Assembly (NCBI GenBank): GCA_028875135.1
Contig: JAPPFQ010000455.1
Span: forward strand, 1-7,919
Origin: Acidobacteriota bacterium
GTDB taxonomy: Bacteria; Acidobacteriota; Terriglobia; Versatilivoradales; Versatilivoraceae
DNA length: 7,919 nucleotides
Direction of reading: 5' to 3'
Below, one piece after another: positions 1-5,952 of this stretch. How positions within the stretch are numbered: position 1 is the stretch's first letter; the number at the start of each line of letters is the position of its first letter. Under the pieces are notes generated by a model. It saw only the letters and a list, made by a program, of their open reading frames with translations. It was not told where the DNA came from and made no database searches. The position numbers and the translations under genes are program-made.

Positions 1-387
1 GGCATCCATATGGGTGGTGGTGAAGCCGTGGTAGCTCACCGCGAACCGGTCGTTTGCCCCCACGGAGTCGGGCTTGAAACTCTCGGGCAACATCTTGTGC
101 TCGAAGGGAGGCGATCCGTCCTGCTCGACCTTGATGGCGTCGTGCGCCATGGAAACCGAGAAGCCGTCCTGCACCAGGGCGGCCGCCTGCTTGCGCTTTT
201 CGGCCGTGATCAGGTTGATGGTCCCCAACTGGTCGTCCGCTCCCCAACGGCCCCAGTTGGAAAGCGAGGTCATCATCCGGTCCACATCCTTGCTGGTCAG
301 TTTCTTGGAACTTCGACAGACAATGACCGGGGCCATCGCCGTCAACAGCAGCACATGGGTGATGACAACGAATCGGGACAGTTTCAT
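1..387 (-). CDS. Exported cyclase-family (KynB-like) metal-dependent hydrolase, N-terminal part, cut by window edge
   Basis: The minus-strand frame is open from ATG at 387 to base 1, giving 129 codons with no stop; the C-terminus lies outside the window. Residues 44-60 read NWGRWGADDQLGTINLI, typical of the bacterial cyclase family (PF04199; kynurenine formamidase-like). Residues 120-129, HGFTTTHMDA, match the family's metal-binding HG…THxDA motif. Known members hydrolyse amide or cyclic substrates such as N-formylkynurenine using Mn or Zn; the substrate here cannot be told. Residues 1-23 are a basic start plus hydrophobic stretch, so export is likely. Cys24 follows VIV, a poor lipobox, so lipoprotein status is doubtful. 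An AGAGGA ribosome-binding sequence (plus positions 396-401) sits 8 bases before the ATG and supports this start. The gene is transcribed away from the MFS gene. The family call is strong; the physiological role is unknown. Confidence 0.85.
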   Translation of the reverse strand, partial: MKLSRFVVITHVLLLTAMAPVIVCRSSKKLTSKDVDRMMTSLSNWGRWGADDQLGTINLITAEKRKQAAALVQDGFSVSMAHDAIKVEQDGSPPFEHKMLPESFKPDSVGANDRFAVSYHGFTTTHMDA

Positions 388-503
388 CGCCTTGGTCCTC
401 TCATAGGAAAAGCGCCGCGTCGCCGGTAGCCTTCCAGTCTTCGGCTCCGACCGGATCCACCCTTCTCGGCCGGGGGGCGATTCACCCGCCGAGGTCCAGC
501 GCT

Positions 504-518
504 TCGATAGTTTATCGA
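504..518. promoter_or_regulatory. Perfect inverted repeat TCGATA-GTT-TATCGA, candidate operator
   Basis: Two 6-base arms are perfectly complementary around a 3-base centre. The repeat covers the -10 element proposed for the minus-strand cyclase gene and lies about 90 bases upstream of the MFS gene. A dimeric repressor site is therefore plausible. No regulator gene is visible in the window. The short spacing makes an RNA hairpin terminator unlikely, and there is no T tract. Confidence 0.3.
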
Positions 519-537
519 TGCCCAACCGGCTCTTCAA
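509..537 (-). promoter_or_regulatory. Candidate promoter for the cyclase-family gene
   Basis: Read on the minus strand, TTGAAG (plus 532-537) is followed by a 17-base spacer and TAAACT (plus 509-514). Each hexamer matches 4 of 6 positions of the sigma-70 consensus with ideal spacing, in an AT-richer patch of a GC-rich intergenic region. It would give a leader of roughly 115 bases before the ATG at 387. The call rests on sequence only. Confidence 0.35.
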
Positions 538-600
538 TCGTTTTGACCGGTGAGGTATTCAAGCATTCGGAAGAAGAAAATGGAGGCTTGAAAGCTGCAT

Positions 601-606
601 TATAAT
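601..606 (+). promoter_or_regulatory. TATAAT overlapping the first possible ATG of the MFS gene
   Basis: This is a perfect -10 hexamer in GC-rich DNA, but no -35-like hexamer lies 16-18 bases upstream. If it is used, transcription would start near 612-614 and the second ATG at 617 would be almost leaderless, excluding ATG605 as the start. It could equally be chance. Confidence 0.2.
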
Positions 607-1807
607 GGGAAGCTGCATGTCATTGAATCGAGAAGGCTTTAAATTCCTCGCCTATCTGGGCATCAGCGCCCTGCTGAGCCTCGCCATGTGGACGCTGATC
701 CTGGTCCCGGACTACCTGGTCCAACAGGGATGGTCGGCCCAAAAGATCGGTTGGGCCATGGGCGTTTTTTTCGTATTCGCTCTCTTCTCCCAGATCTTCT
801 CGGGACATGTGGCCGACCGTATCGGAAACGTTCCCACGGCCCTGATCGGCACCGGCATCGCCCTGAGCGGCTGTGCCTTCTACTGGTTGGCCCTCTGGTG
901 GCCGGAGGCCGTCTTTGCAGCTCGCGCACTGCACGGAGCCGGGGCTTCCATGGTCCGGTCCGGCGCTCTTTTTCACCTGGTGCGGTCGGTGCCTCAGAAC
1001 CTCAAGGGGCGAGTGATGGGTTATTTCGGTCTGCCGGGGTTCGTGATGATGGGACTTGGCCCCGCTTTCGCCGAGGCGTTGCGTCATTCCTGGGGAATGG
1101 TCGGGGTGTTCACGCTCATTCTGGTCAGCTTCCTGGCGGTCGTCATTCTCCTCCGTCGCCTTCCGCGTCCCCTGGCTCCCAAGGGCACTCGACGGGAACC
1201 GTTCAGCCGTGCCTTCAGGGAGAGCTTTCCCAATTTGAGGCCGGTGATTTTCTTCGCTTTTTGTTTCGGCGTGAGCTTGTCTGCCTGGAGCAGCTTCCTG
1301 GCTCCCACCGTGAGCTGGATCGGGGCCGGAGCCGTCTCCGCCTTTGGCGTCGGCTACGGTTCAGGAGCCTTGACGAGTCGCCTGGGTCTGAGTCAAAGGC
1401 TGGATCGGGGAAGGAATCGCCTGATCGCCATCTCCGGCCTTACCCTCTATGGAGTAGGGCTCGGACTGATTCCTCATGCCGCCCATGCCTGGCAGTTGGG
1501 AGTCATCGGGTTCGGTTGCGGGTTGAGCCATGGCCTCTACTACCCGGCCTTGAGCTCGTATGCCGCCCAGCGTTTTCACCCCCTGCACACCGGAAACGCT
1601 ATGAGTCTGTACATGTCCGCGTTCGGTCTAGGGATGTTCCTGGGATCTCCGTTGTGGGGTTACATCGGAAACCAGTGGGGATACCTCTGGATTTTCGCGG
1701 CGGCGGGACTGTTTGTAGTCGCCTCCACGGCGATTTTCGTGATTTCCCGTACCTGGCCCAGGGCAAGAAGACTGATTTGGGCATACACTACTCGAGAAGC
1801 CCGCTGA
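605..1807 (+). CDS. Major facilitator superfamily (MFS) transporter, 12 membrane segments
   Basis: This 400-residue inner-membrane secondary transporter has the usual MFS length. About twelve hydrophobic segments can be seen: near 13-38, 48-66, 77-96, 101-125, 138-158, 164-183, then after a basic cytoplasmic loop (184-210) 213-235, 240-258, 272-290, 297-320, 332-352 and 358-380. MFS motif A, GHVADRIGNVPT, is at 67-78 in loop 2-3, with a weaker second-half copy near 259-272 (RLGLSQRLDRGRNR). The substrate is not evident, and uptake or export cannot be decided. The start is uncertain: ATG605 has GGAGG 18 bases upstream, which is too far, while in-frame ATG617 has GGGAAG 4 bases upstream. Both keep all membrane segments. 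The gene lies 60 bases before a DapA-like aldolase gene on the same strand, so it probably supplies or removes that pathway's substrate or product. Confidence 0.9.
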   Translation: MGSCMSLNREGFKFLAYLGISALLSLAMWTLILVPDYLVQQGWSAQKIGWAMGVFFVFALFSQIFSGHVADRIGNVPTALIGTGIALSGCAFYWLALWWPEAVFAARALHGAGASMVRSGALFHLVRSVPQNLKGRVMGYFGLPGFVMMGLGPAFAEALRHSWGMVGVFTLILVSFLAVVILLRRLPRPLAPKGTRREPFSRAFRESFPNLRPVIFFAFCFGVSLSAWSSFLAPTVSWIGAGAVSAFGVGYGSGALTSRLGLSQRLDRGRNRLIAISGLTLYGVGLGLIPHAAHAWQLGVIGFGCGLSHGLYYPALSSYAAQRFHPLHTGNAMSLYMSAFGLGMFLGSPLWGYIGNQWGYLWIFAAAGLFVVASTAIFVISRTWPRARRLIWAYTTREAR

Positions 1808-1867
1808 TTCAGGAAAGAAAGCCTCGAGTGGGAGGCAAAACGACTCGGAAACCTGGGAGAAAACACT

Positions 1868-2833
1868 ATGGAGACACAATCCAAGCAGAGTCTTGAGACG
1901 GGGATCGATCCGGGCCCCTTCGCCGAGCTCGACACTGTCACCGTGCTGTTGCCGATGCCCTTTCGGGGAGGACGCCTGGACGGGCGGGCACACGCCAGGA
2001 ACGTGGACTACCTGCTGGGAAACTGTTTTCTGGATGAAGGGCGGAGGCGGGTCATTGGAATCGGGGGAACCAGCCTGATTCACCACCTCGACCGGGAAAC
2101 CCTGTTGGAACTGGTGCGCTCGACCGGCCGGCAACTGGGCTCCGAGGCGCTTTTCATGGCGGGGGTCATTCCCACTCCCCCGTCCGAAGCCAGGCAATTC
2201 ATCCGGGAATGCCTCGACCTGAAGAGGCCTCCCGACTACTTTCTGCTCATGCCCATTCCCGGTCTGTTCAATCCCGAGGGTGTTGAAGCCGAGCTTTCCG
2301 CCTTGTCGGAATTCTTCGAAGAGCGAGGGACGGGGCGCTTCGTCCTCTACCTGCGCACTGGTCGCCTGAACGCCGCCTATGCTAGACTCGCCTCCAGACT
2401 TGCCAACATTGCCGGCATCAAGGTGGGCACCCATCCCGGAGATGTGCAGGTGCTGCAGGCATCAGTGCCCCCCTCCAAACGGATCCTCTGGGGAGTGGGC
2501 GACCGGGTGACGGCGGCCGCCCGGCTGGGCGCCCGGGGCCACACCTCCGGACTGACCCTGATCTGCCCTCGCCTCTGCGATGCCATCAACAATGCCTGCC
2601 GACGCGAGGACTTCGAGGCCTGCGCCGAGTTGGAGCAAGTGGTTTCGGGCCTTGAAGAGATCCGTTTCATGGAGGACCGGATCTACAACTACTCCGCCGT
2701 GGTCGCCGCCTGCCAACTGGGTGGATTCCGGGACATCGACCTGGGAGAAGGGGGGCCGTTCAACGCCCCGCCGCCACCGTCGATCCTGCAGCAAATTGCC
2801 CAATGCGTGGAGCGGTTGAAACCCTACCACTGA
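1868..2833 (+). CDS. Divergent DapA/N-acetylneuraminate lyase-family (class I aldolase) protein
   Basis: This 321-residue cytoplasmic TIM-barrel protein is slightly longer than typical DapA (about 290-300). Family members form a Schiff base between a lysine and pyruvate or another 2-oxo acid, then condense, cleave or dehydrate. The lysine appears as K185 in GIKVGTHPGD (183-192), and the catalytic tyrosine as Y161 in LYLRTG (160-165). The substrate-carboxylate motif, usually GTTGE, reads GGTSL (66-70) and keeps one Thr. The usual YNxP and GIKDSSGD motifs are altered, so the substrate probably differs from DapA's, and synthesis of dihydrodipicolinate is unlikely. GGGAGA at 1855-1860, 7 bases before the ATG, is a good ribosome-binding site. 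The gene sits 60 bases after the MFS gene and 79 before the ThDP enzyme, consistent with one operon. The fold is confident; the reaction is unknown. Confidence 0.8.
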   Translation: METQSKQSLETGIDPGPFAELDTVTVLLPMPFRGGRLDGRAHARNVDYLLGNCFLDEGRRRVIGIGGTSLIHHLDRETLLELVRSTGRQLGSEALFMAGVIPTPPSEARQFIRECLDLKRPPDYFLLMPIPGLFNPEGVEAELSALSEFFEERGTGRFVLYLRTGRLNAAYARLASRLANIAGIKVGTHPGDVQVLQASVPPSKRILWGVGDRVTAAARLGARGHTSGLTLICPRLCDAINNACRREDFEACAELEQVVSGLEEIRFMEDRIYNYSAVVAACQLGGFRDIDLGEGGPFNAPPPPSILQQIAQCVERLKPYH

Positions 2834-2912
2834 CCGGCCCGGTGGATCGAGCCGGAGCAGTCCACCGAGTCGGCGAATCGAAGCCCCTTTCTTCGGGCGA
2901 GCGGGTGCAGGG

Positions 2913-5363
2913 ATGACCGGGAATTCCCCACAATTCACCAGCAGAGGCCGGGAATCCAGGGTCGGCGTCGAGCTTGCCGGGAACCTGGCGAACTCCGAGG
3001 TCGACATCCTCGAGCGGATTCAAGAGCGGGTTCTGTGGCTGAGCATGCAGATCGTGCACTACGCCAATTCCCTTCGGGAAAACGGCGGCGGCGCCAAGGT
3101 GGGGGGCCACCAGGCCAGTTGCGCCTCCATGGTCAGCTTGATGACCGCCCTCTATTTCCACTCGCTGAGGTTTGGAGACCGGGTCTCGGTCAAGCCCCAC
3201 GGCTCCCCGGTGTACCACGCCATCCAATATCTCCTGGGCAACCTGCCCGAGGAGAAGCTCCGCCAGTTTCGCAGCTTCAACGGACTTCAGTCCTATCCCA
3301 GCCGCACCAAGGACGTGGACCGGGTCGACTTCTCCACCGGGTCGGTGGGTCTGGGAGCCGTAGTTCCCAACTTCGCCCGGCTGACCCGACAGTTTGTGCG
3401 CGACCACTTCGGGCACCCCCGGCGCAACCGCTTCATCGCCCTGATGGGCGACGCCGAGCTGGATGAAGGGAACGTGTGGGAGGCCCTGGGCGAAGAAACC
3501 CTGCAGGAGCTGGGGCAGGTCCTCTGGATCGTCGATCTCAATCGCCAGAGCCTGGACCGGGTCGTCCCCAGCGGCAAGGCCCAGAAGATCGAGGAGATGT
3601 TTCGCATCAACGGCTGGCGCGTGCTCGAGTTGAAGTATGGCCGCAAACTGGAAGGGGTCTTCAGGCGTCCCCACGGCCAGAAACTGAGACAGCGCATCGA
3701 CCTGATGAGCAACGACGAGTATCAGAGCCTGCTGCGCATCGAGGACGGCGAAAAGATCCGGCGGCGGCTGGTCAAGACTCCCGAGGGCCAGGACCAAGAG
3801 CTGCTGGAATTGTTGAGCAGCTACTCCACCGACGAAGTCAGGCCGCTGCTGGCCGATCTGGGGGGCCATGACCTGCGCAAGATCCTGGAGGGGCTGGACG
3901 AGGCCGACCGGATTACCGACCAGCCGGTCGTCATCATCGCCTACACCATCAAGGGTTGGGAGCTGCCGATCGCCGGAGACCCCCTGAACCACGCCAAGCT
4001 CCTGACCTCGGATCAAATGGCCGAGCTGCAGTCCCGGCTGGGGGTTGTTTCCGGAGAAGAATTCGCCCGATTCCCGTCCGGAAGCCCCGAAGACCGGTTC
4101 ATCCAGTCACGCCTCAAGCTTCTCAACGGCAATGCCAAGGCCGAAGCGGCGCCCGCGACCGCATCTCTCCCCATTCCCGCCAGCCTGGGGTCCGGCTACC
4201 GGGGCGACCTCTCCACCCAGCAGGCCCTGGGCAGCCTCCTCACCGCCTTGAGCCGCATCCCGGAGGTAGCGGCCCGAATGGTAACCACTTCCCCCGACGT
4301 GTCCATCTCGACCAACCTGGGGGGATGGATTCACAAGATGCGGGTCTACAGTCCCGAGGAGAAGATCAATTTCTTTCGCGAGAATGCCGTGGCCTCCATG
4401 CTCAACTGGGAGCAGTCCCCCAAGGGACACCACATCGAGCTGGGCATCTCGGAAAACAACCTGTTTCTCCTGCTGAACATGCTCGGGCTGTCGCAGGAAT
4501 TCTCCGGGGTAGTGCTGCTGCCCTTCGGAACGGTCTACGACCCCTTTATCGGACGGGGGCTGGATGCGCTGACCTACGCGGCCTACACCGAGTCCAAGTT
4601 CATTTTTGCCGGCACCCCGTCCGGAATCACTCTCAGTCCCGAGGGAGGCGCTCATCAATCCCTGATCACCCCCTCCATCGGCATGGAAATGCCCAACCTG
4701 GTCTACTACGAACCCACCTTCGCCCAGGAACTGGAATGGATCTTCCTGGCGGGTCTGCGGAACCTGCTGGACCGCAAGCGAGGCCAGATTCTCTACCTGC
4801 GGCTCTCCACCCGCCCGGTGCCGCAGAACCTCTTTCCAGCCGACCGGAAAACGGCTCCCCAACGGTTGGAGCGCCTGCGCCGGGAGGTCCTGCGCGGCGG
4901 ATATCGACTCCTCGATCACGGATCCGCCCCCGGGTACTCTCCCGGCAGGAACGTCCTCAACATCTTCACTTGCGGGGTGATGGTGGTCGACGCCCTGGAG
5001 GCCAGCCGAAGACTCGCTCGCGAAGGCATCTTCGCCAACGTGATCGCGGTCACCAGTCCTGACTTGCTCTTCCGGGGCTGGCAGCAGGCCGGCAAGCTCA
5101 GGATGGAGAACCCCGGAAACCGTTTCACCTTTCACCTGGAGGGCCTGATCCCACCCTCGGAGCGCCGGGTCCCCGTCGTCACCGTGCTGGACGGCCACTC
5201 CCACGCGCTTTCCTTTATCGGGAGCGTGTTCGGCAGCCAGGCGCTGTGTCTGGGCGTGGATGAATTCGGTCAGTCGGGTCAGGCCGAGGAGCTCTACGAC
5301 CACTACCGGATCGGCGTCAAGGCCATCTCGCAGGCCGCCCGCCAGGTGATCCGTGGGCGTTAG
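2913..5363 (+). CDS. AceE/transketolase-like thiamine-diphosphate enzyme, stand-alone E1-type
   Basis: This 816-residue protein resembles homodimeric pyruvate dehydrogenase E1 (AceE, about 890 residues) and, more closely as far as I recall, the 'transketolase-like' actinobacterial group. The ThDP/Mg region is at about 60-360: VGGHQAS (63-69), KPHGSP (94-99) and GDAELDE (179-185) with N210, the GDG…N cofactor motif with Ala for the second Gly. An Ala/Pro linker (409-425) precedes the pyrimidine-binding domain (about 430-640), where E514 in GISENN should activate the cofactor, and GAHQSLITPSIG (579-590). The C-terminal domain has VLDGHSHALSF (758-768) and GVDEFGQSG (781-789). The first ~85 residues of AceE, including the E2-binding part, are replaced by about 32 unrelated ones. 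No E2 or E3 gene is nearby. It should act on a 2-oxo acid or ketol donor; the reaction is unresolved. Only weak ribosome-binding sequence (GAGCGGG, 2899-2905) precedes ATG2913, but no better in-frame start is seen. Confidence 0.85.
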   Translation: MTGNSPQFTSRGRESRVGVELAGNLANSEVDILERIQERVLWLSMQIVHYANSLRENGGGAKVGGHQASCASMVSLMTALYFHSLRFGDRVSVKPHGSPVYHAIQYLLGNLPEEKLRQFRSFNGLQSYPSRTKDVDRVDFSTGSVGLGAVVPNFARLTRQFVRDHFGHPRRNRFIALMGDAELDEGNVWEALGEETLQELGQVLWIVDLNRQSLDRVVPSGKAQKIEEMFRINGWRVLELKYGRKLEGVFRRPHGQKLRQRIDLMSNDEYQSLLRIEDGEKIRRRLVKTPEGQDQELLELLSSYSTDEVRPLLADLGGHDLRKILEGLDEADRITDQPVVIIAYTIKGWELPIAGDPLNHAKLLTSDQMAELQSRLGVVSGEEFARFPSGSPEDRFIQSRLKLLNGNAKAEAAPATASLPIPASLGSGYRGDLSTQQALGSLLTALSRIPEVAARMVTTSPDVSISTNLGGWIHKMRVYSPEEKINFFRENAVASMLNWEQSPKGHHIELGISENNLFLLLNMLGLSQEFSGVVLLPFGTVYDPFIGRGLDALTYAAYTESKFIFAGTPSGITLSPEGGAHQSLITPSIGMEMPNLVYYEPTFAQELEWIFLAGLRNLLDRKRGQILYLRLSTRPVPQNLFPADRKTAPQRLERLRREVLRGGYRLLDHGSAPGYSPGRNVLNIFTCGVMVVDALEASRRLAREGIFANVIAVTSPDLLFRGWQQAGKLRMENPGNRFTFHLEGLIPPSERRVPVVTVLDGHSHALSFIGSVFGSQALCLGVDEFGQSGQAEELYDHYRIGVKAISQAARQVIRGR

Positions 5364-5660
5364 CCGGCAGGGGTTGACCAGCACCGGTTATCCGCGGGTG
5401 GACTCATGAGACAAGTGCACGCTTGAAGAGTGGGAGGCGCTTGCCCCGGCCCCCACAGCACGGTGCGGATGATTGGAGAAAATCGGCCTGTCGTCAACGA
5501 AGATGAACCAAAGGCGAACCGTTGTCGGAAGAGGTCCGATGGTCTCGGAATTGGATTCCCCGCCGGGCAAGCCACTCCAACTCCTCCATCGCCAACGCAG
5601 TACGAAATCTCCAGTTCAACTTGCTCCAGTAACTCAACAACGTCCCCTGGCTTTGTTCGC
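5364..5660. other. Intergenic stretch without a convincing gene
   Basis: About 300 bases after the ThDP enzyme gene hold no frame with the strong G/C third-position preference of the neighbours. Open frames exist on both strands (for example 5360-5710 minus and 5430-5798 plus), but their codon use is unbiased and their products resemble nothing I recognise. The base composition is visibly less GC-rich from about 5460 to 5660. An imperfect hairpin at 5378-5401 lacks a T tract. The segment could be decayed coding DNA, the remains of an insertion or a dispersed genomic repeat; the sequence alone does not decide. Confidence 0.5.
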
Positions 5661-5798
5661 CGCGGAATCATCCAGGGGTATGTCCGCATCGAGCAATTCA
5701 TCGGCAACAACCCCTTCCTGGCCTACGCGGTGATCGACGACGGCGGCGCCCCGGGCCAGCGCAGCGGCGACGGCGCCTACCTGCCGGCCCGACAGTAG
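5661..5798 (+). pseudogene. C-terminal remnant of a secreted/repeat-type protein
   Basis: The last ~45 codons before TAG at 5796-5798 look like genuine coding DNA. Third positions are almost all G or C, and the product contains QGYVRIEQ followed by NNPFLAYAVIDDG and RSGDGAYLP. This resembles the C-terminal end ('GYVRIE…AYAVINDG…DGAFVP') of large secreted proteins common in Acidobacteriota and similar bacteria; that likeness is from memory. The codon bias stops abruptly upstream of about 5660, and there is no credible start codon or body. The original gene was therefore probably deleted or interrupted, leaving only its 3' end. Alternatively it is a real short protein starting far upstream (the frame is open from 5430), but the unbiased upstream codons argue against that. 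Confidence 0.5.
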
Positions 5799-5845
5799 CG
5801 CCCGGAAAACCCTTCGGCCACCCTATCCTCATCTCGAAAAAGCGA

Positions 5846-5886
5846 TTGACAGTTCGTGTTCCATGGTACATGGTATGCATCATGGA
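5846..5886 (+). promoter_or_regulatory. TTGACA promoter element with three CATGG repeats, candidate operator
   Basis: A perfect -35 hexamer TTGACA (5846-5851) precedes a perfect inverted repeat CCATG-GTA-CATGG (5861-5873). A third CATGG follows at 5881-5885, and an outer pair TCCATG (5860-5865) and CATGGA (5881-5886) is also complementary. A regulator bound here would cover the -10 region. No canonical -10 is obvious: CATGGT at 17 bases and TACATG at 15 bases are the nearest options. The element lies about 70-100 bases before the metalloprotease gene, which it probably serves. Confidence 0.4.
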
Positions 5887-5952
5887 GCAGGATGATCCAC
5901 CGGCAGCCACCCTTCAGGGAAAGGCCGACAGTGGGAACGACGGGAGTCGGAC

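Noticed and set aside
10..429. Open frames on the plus strand at 10-429 and 74-406
   Set aside because: They lie opposite the minus-strand cyclase-family gene, have no recognisable motifs, and the minus-strand product has clear family signatures and a ribosome-binding site.
764..770. Run of seven T in the MFS gene, possible slippage site or terminator
   Set aside because: The frame reads through it cleanly within a membrane segment, homology-like features continue on both sides, and no GC-rich stem precedes it.
1821..1836. Small hairpin GCCTC-N6-GAGGC between the MFS and aldolase genes
   Set aside because: Only five base pairs and followed by AAAA rather than T residues; too weak for a terminator and could be chance in GC-rich DNA.
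688..1896. 402-residue plus-strand frame overlapping the MFS gene
   Set aside because: The product is rich in Arg, Gly, Pro and Ser without domain features; it is an out-of-frame shadow of the transporter, whose membrane segments are unmistakable.
2760..4016. Long antisense frame (418 residues) opposite the ThDP enzyme gene
   Set aside because: GC-rich coding DNA commonly leaves the antisense frame open; the plus strand encodes the conserved AceE-like motifs.
4107..5384. Second long antisense frame (425 residues) opposite the ThDP enzyme gene
   Set aside because: Same reason: it mirrors the codon bias of the real gene and shows no motif of its own.
5378..5401. Imperfect hairpin after the ThDP enzyme gene as a terminator
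   Set aside because: Three mismatches in ten pairs and no T tract; it cannot be supported as an intrinsic terminator.
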